Source of the DNA: Methanosarcinales archaeon
GTDB lineage: Archaea > Halobacteriota > Methanosarcinia > Methanosarcinales > Methanosarcinaceae
Assembly (NCBI GenBank): GCA_012329085.1
Contig: JAAXQB010000377.1
Span: 1-6,527 of the forward strand
Reading direction: 5' to 3'
DNA: 6,527 nucleotides
Shown piece after piece: positions 1-6,323 of the stretch. The number at the start of each line of letters is the position of its first letter. Within the stretch, counting starts at the first letter, position 1. Below the pieces are notes generated by a model, which saw only the letters and a program-made list of their open reading frames with translations, did not search any database and was not told the DNA's origin. The position numbers and the translations under genes are program-made.

Positions 1-2
1 CC

Positions 3-275
3 GCCCAAGCAAAAAATACTCGACAAGGACAAGCAGAATTAAAAAGGGTTGGGGCTATCAAGGCTTTTTTTATAAATGATGTTAGTCGGGGCTGGAATGA
101 AGTCAAAGAGTTAAAAGAAGTTGATCAGGATTTATCAGGATGCATTAGTCAAAGTGAACTTTTAGCCTTAAGAAGTAAAAATACTAAACTTTCAAAAGCA
201 GAAAAAATAATGGAGATATTTATCACTCATCCCAACACCCTAAAAAGAATTAAACGCTTAAGTAGCTTAAGTTAA
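3..275 (+). CDS. C-terminal part of an M48 (HtpX-like) zinc metalloprotease, 5' end outside window
   Basis: An open frame runs from the window edge to TAA at 273-275 and gives 90 residues; the start and the zinc-binding HExxH region lie upstream, outside the window. The visible tail (AQANTRQGQAELKRVGAIKAF... ending in ITHPNTLKRIKRLSSLS) resembles the end of M48 peptidases, where an S/T-H-P-x-x-x-x-R-I-x-x-L signature follows the catalytic core. M48/HtpX enzymes are membrane-bound proteases of protein quality control. Between these parts, codons at 123-158 encode DQDLSGCISQSE, which fits a 12-residue EF-hand calcium loop (D at 1 and 3, S at 5, G at 6, I at 8, S at 9, E at 12). The gene converges on the EF-P gene with 3 nt between the two stops. 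The family call rests on recalled similarity of the tail only. Confidence 0.7.
   Translation, partial: AQAKNTRQGQAELKRVGAIKAFFINDVSRGWNEVKELKEVDQDLSGCISQSELLALRSKNTKLSKAEKIMEIFITHPNTLKRIKRLSSLS
257..271 (-). terminator. Weak AT-rich hairpin, possible terminator of the leftward block
   Basis: CTTAAG occurs twice (257-262 and 266-271) with TAG between. Because CTTAAG is self-complementary, the two copies can pair as a 6-bp stem with a 3-nt loop. Read leftward, the stem is followed by a T-rich run (CGTTTAATTCTTTTT), the arrangement of an intrinsic terminator just past the EF-P stop. The stem has only two G-C pairs and lies inside the last codons of the convergent protease gene, so it would be weak. 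Confidence 0.25.
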
Positions 276-278
276 AAA

Positions 279-842
279 TCACTCAACTCTTTTTGAATAT
301 TCTCCTGTTTGAGTATTTACCTCAACAATATCGTCTTCTTTTATAAATAAGGGAGCGTTTATTTTTGCACCAGTTTCTAGGGTTATTAATTTTGTGCCTG
401 CTTCTGCTCTATTTCCTTTTATTCCAGGTGGTGCTTCAGCTACTCTTAAAGCGATTTTAATTGGTAGTGATATATTAATTATTTTCTTTTCAAATATAGA
501 TCCTTCAATAATTTGATTTTGTTTTAAGAAATCTGCCTGTTCCCCAATCTGTTCTTTTGTTAGTTCAAATCTTTTTGCTGGATTCTCTTTTTCGCAAAAA
601 ATAAATTTATCACGATGAGAATATAAAAACTTAGCCTCTAGTCTTTTAATTTCTGCCTCCTCAAAAGAGTCAGCTGGATGAAAAGTCTTACTGGTAATAT
701 TTCCAGTAATCAAGTTTTTTATTTTAGCTCGAAGCACTGAACTTCCTCGTCCTTTGAACATAGAAGATGATTCAATAATTTCGTGAGGTTGATTGTTTAA
801 TATAAACCTTACACCTCTTTTTAGTTCAGAATAATTAATCAT
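279..842 (-). CDS. efp: Translation elongation factor P
   Basis: Complete 187-residue protein, the normal EF-P length (about 185-190). EF-P binds the ribosome between the P and E sites and relieves stalling at proline runs. The N-terminal KOW-like domain (about 1-62) contains MFKGRGSSVLRAKIKNLITG, matching the E. coli loop KPGKGQAFARVKLRRLLTG. The middle OB domain follows. The C-terminal OB domain carries PPGIKGNRAEAGTK (DPGLKGDTAGTGGK in E. coli) and ends in VNTQTGEYSKRVE, the family signature. The tip residue that is Lys34 in E. coli is Arg32 here (codon at 747-749), as in the rhamnosylated Pseudomonas/Neisseria type; no modification enzyme is in the window. ATG at 842 is the family start; the 5' leader is A/T only, with no Shine-Dalgarno. 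It is last in the leftward block, 21 nt after the preceding stop. Confidence 0.96.
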   Translation of the reverse strand: MINYSELKRGVRFILNNQPHEIIESSSMFKGRGSSVLRAKIKNLITGNITSKTFHPADSFEEAEIKRLEAKFLYSHRDKFIFCEKENPAKRFELTKEQIGEQADFLKQNQIIEGSIFEKKIINISLPIKIALRVAEAPPGIKGNRAEAGTKLITLETGAKINAPLFIKEDDIVEVNTQTGEYSKRVE

Positions 843-863
843 AATTATTATTTAATTAGTTTT

Positions 864-1532
864 TTAATTTTCAATTTTCCATTCTATTTCTTCTTCTTTT
901 CCAGCAAATTCTAACCATTCGCCAGAATCATCAATTACATACCATTTTTTTTTGGTTTTTGACCAAATCATTAAATTTCCAAAAAAATAAGGTTTTTTAA
1001 CGACTTCCTTTGGCTTTAACTTATCTAATTCTAACCATTTTTTAAAAACTGTTTCAATAGTATAATCCAAATCTCTTGATTTTGCCCATTCAGCTACTTT
1101 TTTAATCGCTCTTTTTGCTTTTTCTACTGAGCCAGCTAGTTCTATAAGCTGCTTAGCTGGTTTAGTGTATCGTGAATAAACGATTTTTTGTTTTTGAACA
1201 TTTCTTTTTAACTCCCATAAATCCAACCCCTTTGTCTTAAAAAAATAAGTAATAACTTGCTGAATTGCTGTTTCTTTTTTTAGTTCTTCGTAGTATTTAA
1301 TTTTTCCTTTTTTCAGATATTCTTCAATTTTTTGAGCAATACTTTTGCCGATACTTGGTATTTTTTCTATCCCTTTTAATCCATTTTTTTTATATATTTC
1401 AGTAATGTCTTCTTGTAAATTTTCTAAAACCAAAGCAGCTTTCTTATAAGCATTTGGCTTAAAAGCTACCCCTTTTATATTTAATAATTCCTCTATCTTA
1501 TATAATATTTTCGCAATCTCTTTATTTATCAT
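864..1532 (-). CDS. PolX-type helix-hairpin-helix domain fused to an unknown C-terminal domain
   Basis: A 222-residue protein in two parts. Residues 1-90 (MINKEIAKILYKIEELL, then YKKAALVLENLQEDI, then IEKIPSIGKSIAQKIEEYLK) match the N-terminal 8-kDa domain of X-family DNA polymerases, with the helix-hairpin-helix G-x-G-like turn at IPSIGKSIA (58-66), a non-specific DNA-backbone binder. After this, no nucleotidyltransferase palm (GSxRR...DxD) is seen, and the protein is far shorter than bacterial PolX (about 570 aa). Instead, residues 92-222 form a different region: a helical segment with YSRYTKPAKQLIELAGSVEK (119-138) and AEWAKSRDLDYTIETVFKKW (147-166), and a W/Y-rich tail (WYVIDDSGEWLEFAG, 197-211). 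I do not recognise a function for this part; the segment reminds me of CPR hypothetical proteins. A DNA-binding role is likely, a polymerase is not. ATG start, no Shine-Dalgarno. Confidence 0.75.
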   Translation of the reverse strand: MINKEIAKILYKIEELLNIKGVAFKPNAYKKAALVLENLQEDITEIYKKNGLKGIEKIPSIGKSIAQKIEEYLKKGKIKYYEELKKETAIQQVITYFFKTKGLDLWELKRNVQKQKIVYSRYTKPAKQLIELAGSVEKAKRAIKKVAEWAKSRDLDYTIETVFKKWLELDKLKPKEVVKKPYFFGNLMIWSKTKKKWYVIDDSGEWLEFAGKEEEIEWKIEN

Positions 1533-1594
1533 ATATTAGCTTATAGCTTATAAATTTTTTAATGATGTTTATTATTTTTTAGACTTAATTAAGG

Positions 1595-1654
1595 TTACTC
1601 TTCATGATTATATTTTTTCCCTGGATTTGTAGTAGCAATTAATAATTGTTTCAT
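1595..1654 (-). pseudogene. Remnant of an RdgB/HAM1-family (d)ITP/XTP pyrophosphatase N-terminus
   Basis: Leftward from an ATG at 1654, 19 codons read MKQLLIATTNPGKKYNHEE and stop at TAA 1595-1597. The first 13 residues match the start of RdgB/HAM1 non-canonical purine NTP pyrophosphatases, including the substrate-binding T-x-N-x-x-K motif (TTNPGK, residues 8-13). The family needs about 190 residues, and only about 60 nt remain before the next gene, so this is a deleted stump. It begins 18 nt after the stop of the 98-aa gene, the spacing expected of a gene in the same leftward operon. A later piece in the same frame (LSLKNN, after two stops) could be a second scrap, but that is weak. Chance similarity cannot be ruled out for so short a peptide. 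Confidence 0.5.
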
Positions 1655-1672
1655 TTTTTTAAAAATATGAGA

Positions 1673-1969
1673 TTATTTTTCTAATATTTGTTTAATTCTT
1701 TGAACTTCATTTTCTATTATTTCAGTATTATATTCTCCAGAGTGAGCAGTAAATTTTCCATAGCTAGGCTTTTTTTGATCTAAATGAATATTAAAAGCTA
1801 AGTTCTCACCTATTATTTTTAAAAATAGATGAAATCTTGGATATCCACGAGCTGGTCTAGTGAAGGCTATCTCGCCCTTATCTCTGTTTTCTTTTTGAAA
1901 GGAATAACCAAGAGCTCTCATTAAATTTTGTGGATTTTCTTTAAGTGGTCCTTTAATTATAAATTTCAT
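1673..1969 (-). CDS. Conserved hypothetical protein of 98 residues (HLDQKKPSYG...AHSGEY type)
   Basis: A complete small basic protein with no signal peptide or membrane segment, so probably cytoplasmic. It reads as one compact alpha/beta unit: an N-terminal strand (MKFIIKG), a short helix (NPQNLMRALGYSF), strands around IAFTRPARGYPRFHLFLKI, a conserved-looking core NIHLDQKKPSYGKFTAHSGEYN (59-80), and a closing helix (EIIENEVQRIKQILEK). The core with its H, D, K, Y and second H residues recalls hypothetical proteins I associate with CPR bacteria; I know of no function. It is the first gene of the leftward block, starting at ATG 1969, about 20 nt past a TATAAT box, with only a weak AAAGAA upstream. 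The rdgB remnant follows after 18 nt. Confidence 0.75.
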   Translation of the reverse strand: MKFIIKGPLKENPQNLMRALGYSFQKENRDKGEIAFTRPARGYPRFHLFLKIIGENLAFNIHLDQKKPSYGKFTAHSGEYNTEIIENEVQRIKQILEK

Positions 1970-2076
1970 AATTCTTTAATTATCTTAATTTTATGTTATT
2001 ATAAGATAAATAACAAGTAAAAAACAGGGCGCAGGGCTCGCAAATCTTACATTTTTAAGTAATAAAAAATAAAAAT
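1970..2076. other. Divergent intergenic spacer with a short GC-rich tract
   Basis: This 107-bp spacer separates the leftward block from pyk and must hold the promoters of both. It is almost pure A/T except for 2025-2041 (cagggcgcagggctcgc), where 14 of 17 bases are G or C and CAGGGC occurs twice (2025-2030 and 2032-2037). No convincing rightward -35/-10 pair or Shine-Dalgarno before pyk was found. The GC-rich tract lies about 40 nt upstream of the pyk start and would probably fall in its leader or promoter region. Confidence 0.5.
1998..2003 (-). promoter_or_regulatory. Candidate -10 box for the leftward block
   Basis: The leftward strand reads TATAAT exactly at 2003-1998, placing a start of transcription near 1990 and a leader of about 20 nt before the ATG at 1969. 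The -35 position with a 17-nt spacer (2021-2026) reads TGTTTT, a poor match to TTGACA. TATAAT is easily met by chance in DNA this AT-rich, so the support is mainly its position in the only divergent spacer. Confidence 0.35.
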
Positions 2077-3600
2077 ATGAAAATTAAAAACAAAACAAAA
2101 ATAGTTACTACAATTGGCCCAGCCTCTGATAGCCTAACAAAGATAGAAGAGTTAATTTCTGCTGGCACAGATGTTTTCCGCTTTAATACTAAGCATTCTA
2201 CGATTGAGTGGCACAATGAAAGAATAGAAAGGGTTCAAAAAATTGCCGAAAAATTAAAAAAACACATTGGAATTATGATAGATTTGCAGGGAAATGAGGT
2301 AAGAATTCAAACTAGAGAAGAGAAAAATATAATGGCTAGGCAGGACAGTATTATTTTTATAGGCAATTCTTTTGATAATGAAGAAGTTTCAGTCGTTGTG
2401 CCTGATGCTAAGGTTTTTAAAAAATTAAAAAAAGGAAATTTAATTTCAATAGATGACGGCTCTATTATGCTAGAGGTTATAGAAAATAAAAAAAAATTAA
2501 TTGAGGCAAAAATTATTGATGGGGGAGTTATAAAAAACAGAAAGAGCCTTAATTTCCCAGGTGCTAATATAAAACTTTCTTCTTTGATTAAAAGGGATAT
2601 GGATCACTTAGATGCCATCGCAAAAAAGAATGTTACTTTTGTGGCTTTATCTTTCGTCACTTCCAAAAAAGATATTCAGATTTTAAAAAAAGAGTTAATA
2701 AAAAGAAAGATGCCTGCTCTTATAGTTGCTAAAATTGAGAATCAGCAGGCAATTGATAATATTGATGAGATAATTAAAGAGGCAGATGCGATAATGGTCG
2801 CTAGGGGGGACCTTGGAATAGAAATACCCATTGAGAGCATCGCTTTTTGGCAAAAAGAGATTATTAAAAAATGTCGCCAAAACAGAAAACCAGTAATTGT
2901 GGCTACCCAAATGCTCCATTCTATGATTGAAAATCCAAGACCAACAAGAGCCGAAGTAACTGATGTTGCTAATGCTACCTTGGATGGAACTGATGCGGTT
3001 ATGCTTTCTGAAGAAACGGCACTTGGAAAACATTCAGTAAAAGCGGTTACTATACTAGATAAAATTATAAAATTTAATGAAGACAAGGCAGTTTTTAAAA
3101 ACAATCAAAGCCAGACCCTAACACCAACAGAACTTTTAATTGGAAGCGTAATAAAAGAAATAGAAAATAATGAAAATATTTCTAAAAAACTAAAAATAAA
3201 AACAGCTATTGTCTTTACTGAAACAGGTTACACCGCTAAAGTTATTTCCTCTTTTAGATCTAAAATTAAAGTAGTGGCAATTACTAAGCAAGGACATACT
3301 GCTAAAAATTTATCTCTTTCCTATGGAATAATGTCATATTGCATCTTGTCTGAGCAGGAATATAGGCAAAATTTAAATCAGGCACAATCCAAATTATGCT
3401 CGCCTGTTTTTCTCTCTTCTTTATCTTGTGATAGTCTGTCTGGAGAAAAAGAAATAGACTCTTTTTGTTTGCCTAAAGAAATACTCAAAGATCTTAAAGA
3501 TAAAAAAATCCTTACTCAAAATGAAACAGTTATTGTTTTTCATGGACAGCAAACAAAAAAACCAAACCTTCTTGGGTTCTGTTCTTTAATGAAAATATGA
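2077..3600 (+). CDS. pyk: Pyruvate kinase, divergent
   Basis: A 507-residue protein (typical about 470-480) catalysing phosphoenolpyruvate + ADP to pyruvate + ATP, the last ATP-yielding step of glycolysis, in the cytoplasm. The N-terminal TKIVTTIGPAS is canonical. Domain A holds RFN (35-37), catalytic Lys219 in VAKIENQ, Glu221, the metal-binding Asp245 in MVARGDLGIEIP, and Thr277 in KPVIVATQML. Domain B is roughly residues 69-160; the C-terminal domain starts near 345. Oddities: the usual N-x-S-H is N-T-K-H (Lys39), D-T-K-G-P-E is D-L-Q-G-N-E (69-74), TQMLESM is TQMLHSM, and SGETA is SEETA (311-315). The C-terminal domain contains an extra Ser/Cys-rich stretch (about 436-464). ATG at 2077 gives the canonical start; the leader is A/T-rich without Shine-Dalgarno. 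hsdM follows after 28 nt with no terminator. Confidence 0.93.
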   Translation: MKIKNKTKIVTTIGPASDSLTKIEELISAGTDVFRFNTKHSTIEWHNERIERVQKIAEKLKKHIGIMIDLQGNEVRIQTREEKNIMARQDSIIFIGNSFDNEEVSVVVPDAKVFKKLKKGNLISIDDGSIMLEVIENKKKLIEAKIIDGGVIKNRKSLNFPGANIKLSSLIKRDMDHLDAIAKKNVTFVALSFVTSKKDIQILKKELIKRKMPALIVAKIENQQAIDNIDEIIKEADAIMVARGDLGIEIPIESIAFWQKEIIKKCRQNRKPVIVATQMLHSMIENPRPTRAEVTDVANATLDGTDAVMLSEETALGKHSVKAVTILDKIIKFNEDKAVFKNNQSQTLTPTELLIGSVIKEIENNENISKKLKIKTAIVFTETGYTAKVISSFRSKIKVVAITKQGHTAKNLSLSYGIMSYCILSEQEYRQNLNQAQSKLCSPVFLSSLSCDSLSGEKEIDSFCLPKEILKDLKDKKILTQNETVIVFHGQQTKKPNLLGFCSLMKI

Positions 3601-3628
3601 AAAAATTGAAAAAATTAAAATTAAAATT

Positions 3629-5080
3629 ATGTTTGAACAGGCATTTAAAAATATTGATAATATACTTCGCACTGATTCTGGATGTGGAACTGAGCTTGAC
3701 TATGTCGAACAAACATCATGGATTCTTTTTTTAAAATATCTTGATGATTTAGAAGCAACAAAACAAAAAGAGGCAGTACTAGAGGGAAAAAAATATAAAT
3801 ATATCTTATCTCAAGAATATCGCTGGAGTGTTTGGGCTTGTCCAAAAAATAGCGATGGGAAACTAGACCACAATAAAACCCTTGATGGCGATGATTTAAA
3901 AGATTTTGTTAATAACAAACTTTTTCCATATCTTAAAAAATTTAGAGCAGAAAATCCAGACACGATTGAATATAAGATTGGTGAAATTTTTAACGAGCTA
4001 AAAAATAAAATTGTGAGTGGGTATAAGCTTAGAGAAATTTTGAATGCTGTTGATAAGATGCGTTTTCAATTATCTGAAGAAAAATACGAACTCTCGCATC
4101 TCTATGAGGCGAAAATAGCTAATATGGGTAATGCTGGCAGAAACGGTGGGGAATATTATACGCCAAGACCACTTATTAAAACTATTGTTAAAATAGTAGA
4201 CCCAAAAATTGGAGAGACAATTTACGATGGTGCTTGCGGAAGCGCTGGCTTTTTAGTTGAAGCGTATAATTATTTAACTCAAAATAAAAACAGGCTTTCT
4301 ACAAGCCAAATGTTAACTATACAAAACAAGACCTTCTATGGAAAAGAATTAAAATCTCTTGCTTACATAATTGGAATTATGAATATGATTTTGCATGGAA
4401 TTGAAGCGCCAAACATTAAACATATGAATACTTTGGCGGAAAATATTAACGATATTCAAGAAAAAGACCGTTATAATATTGTTTTAGCCAATCCACCGTT
4501 TGGAGCTGGGATTGGACGAGAAATTCAACAAAACTTTCCTATCAAAACTGGTGAAACAGCTTCTTTATTTCTTCAACATTTTATAAAAATTCTCAAAGCA
4601 GGCGGACGAGCAGGTGTTGTTATTAAAAATACTTTTCTTAGTAATACTGATAATGCCTCAATTTCACTTCGAAAACTACTTTTAGAAAACTGTAATTTGC
4701 ATACGGTTTTAGATTTACCGAGTGGAGTTTTTTCTGGCGCTGGAGTAAAAACAATAGTTTTGTTTTTTAAAAAAGGCGAACCAACAAAAAAGATTTGGTT
4801 TTATCAAATTAATCTTAACCGTAATCTTGGCAAAGGAAATCCGTTAAATGAAAACGACTTAGCTGAATTTGTAGAATTACAAAAAGAGAAAAAAGATTCT
4901 CAAAATTCGTGGAGTATTGAAACAAAAGATATTGACCAAAAAACTTTTGATTTATCAGTAAAAAATCCAAACAGAAAAGATGAGAAAGTTTTAAGAAGTC
5001 CAAAAGAAATTTTGGAAGAAATAGACACCCTAAATACCCAAACCCAAAAAACTTTAAACAATATCAAAAAATTAATTTAA
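3629..5080 (+). CDS. hsdM: Type I restriction-modification methyltransferase subunit HsdM
   Basis: A complete 483-residue N6-adenine DNA methyltransferase subunit that transfers methyl groups from S-adenosylmethionine to adenine when partnered with HsdS. The N-terminal helical domain starts MFEQAFKNIDNILRTDSGCG and includes YVEQTSWILFLKYLDDLE. NGGEYYTPRPLI (172-183) leads into the catalytic fold: motif I is YDGACGSAGFLVEA (199-212, usually DPACGSGGFL) and motif IV is NPPF (288-291), the hallmark of N6-adenine enzymes. The tail (about 455-483) is a charged helical segment, as in HsdM proteins that contact HsdS. Motif I has DGACGSAG rather than DPACGSGG, a mild variant likely still active. The start is chosen by family fit; the leader is a run of AAAATT repeats with no Shine-Dalgarno. 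Upstream is pyk, downstream the HEPN gene and hsdS. Confidence 0.94.
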   Translation: MFEQAFKNIDNILRTDSGCGTELDYVEQTSWILFLKYLDDLEATKQKEAVLEGKKYKYILSQEYRWSVWACPKNSDGKLDHNKTLDGDDLKDFVNNKLFPYLKKFRAENPDTIEYKIGEIFNELKNKIVSGYKLREILNAVDKMRFQLSEEKYELSHLYEAKIANMGNAGRNGGEYYTPRPLIKTIVKIVDPKIGETIYDGACGSAGFLVEAYNYLTQNKNRLSTSQMLTIQNKTFYGKELKSLAYIIGIMNMILHGIEAPNIKHMNTLAENINDIQEKDRYNIVLANPPFGAGIGREIQQNFPIKTGETASLFLQHFIKILKAGGRAGVVIKNTFLSNTDNASISLRKLLLENCNLHTVLDLPSGVFSGAGVKTIVLFFKKGEPTKKIWFYQINLNRNLGKGNPLNENDLAEFVELQKEKKDSQNSWSIETKDIDQKTFDLSVKNPNRKDEKVLRSPKEILEEIDTLNTQTQKTLNNIKKLI

Positions 5081-5132
5081 GAAATATGATAAACAAAAAA
5101 ACAAAAATAATAAATTTTAATTTGTGTATTTA

Positions 5133-6323
5133 ATGAAAAAATATTTTGTTTATTATTATACAAAAACTTCATTAGCAATTGATGATAGAAAAACCCAACA
5201 GAGATTTTCTTCTTTTTGGAAATTTAATTTCGGAAATACTGCAATTATTATGAGAGATTGGTTTAAACAAAAAGAAGAATATAAATTACATTTAGGATTG
5301 GAATTTATCATAGAGATAGAAGCTGATAACAAAGTAGAAGCAAAAGAAAAATCAAAAAATTTTACAGAATTAATTCTGAATTTTATCAGTTTTTCAATGC
5401 TAACTTCATGCACTTCTGCTAATATAATTAATATTATAGAAATAAAAGAGGGTGTCAGCCTGTTTCCCTTTCAATATTATATTTATCCCTTTGAAAAAGA
5501 TTTGATTTTGCAATCTTTAGTAAAAATAGATAAAGGCTGCTTTGATGAAATTTGGAATAGATATGAAAAAAGTCAACATCAGCAAAGAATAATGAGAACA
5601 ATGACATGGCTTAGAAAAGGGCTTGATGAAGAAGGATTAGACGAGTTCATTTCTTGTTGGATGGGATTAGAAGTAATAAAACATATTTTAAGAAGAGAAT
5701 TAAAAATTAAAAATCCCCAGGATTGGGATGGCGTAAAAAGTGTTTTTGAAGATAAAATAAATTGTAGAGATTTTGATAAAATAAAAGACAAGAGAAATGA
5801 AATTTTACACGGCTATGAAGAACTAAGTAATGATTTTGTGAAAGAGGTAGAACAGTATACGCCAACAGTAAGAAGAGGATTAATAGCATGTATCAGTAAA
5901 ATCTTAAATCTTTCAGATGAAGTTTTTAATAAAATTGTTAATAAAAACATTAGAAGAATGAAATTAAAACCTCGGCAGGTTATAATTGGAAATTTTGAAA
6001 ATTTATCTTCCAATTTTAATGAGTTAATCAAAAATCTTCCTAAAATAGAAATAAAGTTAAAGAAAGAAGAAATAAGAATAGACAAGGAGGGAAAATTAAA
6101 ACTTTGTCATAAATTTAAACAAAAGCTTATTTGCGCCCCAGGTGTTAAAATTAAAATAAATGAGGGAGAAATATGGGGAGACAAACATGCTGGCATTGAA
6201 AATGCTCAAATTAAAATAAAAAATTGCCGATTAATTAATCGGTTCATAAATAAATTTAAAAACATTATTCAAGGATTATTACAAAAAGACATAGAAAAAC
6301 AAGGAAATAAATTTAAAAAATGA
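5133..6323 (+). CDS. HEPN-domain protein (putative ribonuclease) between hsdM and hsdS
   Basis: A 396-residue protein starting at ATG 5133 (MKKYFVYYY); an in-frame GTG at 5124 would add three residues. The N-terminal 110 residues are an alpha/beta region I do not recognise. A helical middle part (about 150-260) has EFISCWMGLEVIKHILR, then KIKDKRNEILHGYEEL: R221-N-E-I-L-H226 is the R-x4-H motif of HEPN domains, with the polar residue after Arg usual in HEPN ribonucleases (codons 5793-5810). The arrangement resembles Apea-like HEPN proteins. The last 130 residues are Lys-rich, with strand-like KIEIKLKKEEIRIDKEGKLK and a basic end. There is no signal peptide or clear membrane segment. It is expressed with the RM genes: 52 nt after hsdM and overlapping hsdS by ATGA. 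The HEPN call is fairly firm; RNA cleavage and a defence role are inferred from motif and position. Confidence 0.72.
   Translation: MKKYFVYYYTKTSLAIDDRKTQQRFSSFWKFNFGNTAIIMRDWFKQKEEYKLHLGLEFIIEIEADNKVEAKEKSKNFTELILNFISFSMLTSCTSANIINIIEIKEGVSLFPFQYYIYPFEKDLILQSLVKIDKGCFDEIWNRYEKSQHQQRIMRTMTWLRKGLDEEGLDEFISCWMGLEVIKHILRRELKIKNPQDWDGVKSVFEDKINCRDFDKIKDKRNEILHGYEELSNDFVKEVEQYTPTVRRGLIACISKILNLSDEVFNKIVNKNIRRMKLKPRQVIIGNFENLSSNFNELIKNLPKIEIKLKKEEIRIDKEGKLKLCHKFKQKLICAPGVKIKINEGEIWGDKHAGIENAQIKIKNCRLINRFINKFKNIIQGLLQKDIEKQGNKFKK

Noticed and set aside
1533..1560. Repeated TATAGCTTA-like bases just upstream of the PolX-like gene as an operator
   Set aside because: The repeat is short and imperfect, and no known operator is matched.
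2695..3104. Two leftward open frames (112 and 120 codons) opposite pyk
   Set aside because: They lie entirely within the strongly supported pyruvate kinase catalytic region on the other strand and show no recognisable protein features.
3407..3450. 8-bp inverted repeat TTTTTCTC/GAGAAAAA inside pyk
   Set aside because: The 28-nt loop and low-complexity arms make it a likely chance pairing in a coding region, not a terminator or mobile-element end.
3611..3628. Three AAAATT-like units before hsdM
   Set aside because: Simple A/T repetition is common in the spacers here; no defined regulatory motif is visible.
5124..5126. GTG as start of the HEPN gene
   Set aside because: An ATG nine bases later gives the more natural MKKYFVYYY start and forms a TAATG junction; neither has a Shine-Dalgarno to decide firmly.
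5156..6085. Several leftward open frames of 60-90 codons opposite the HEPN gene
   Set aside because: Their Phe/Ile/Leu/Ser-rich translations are what the reverse strand of A-rich coding DNA gives; they overlap one another and a supported gene.
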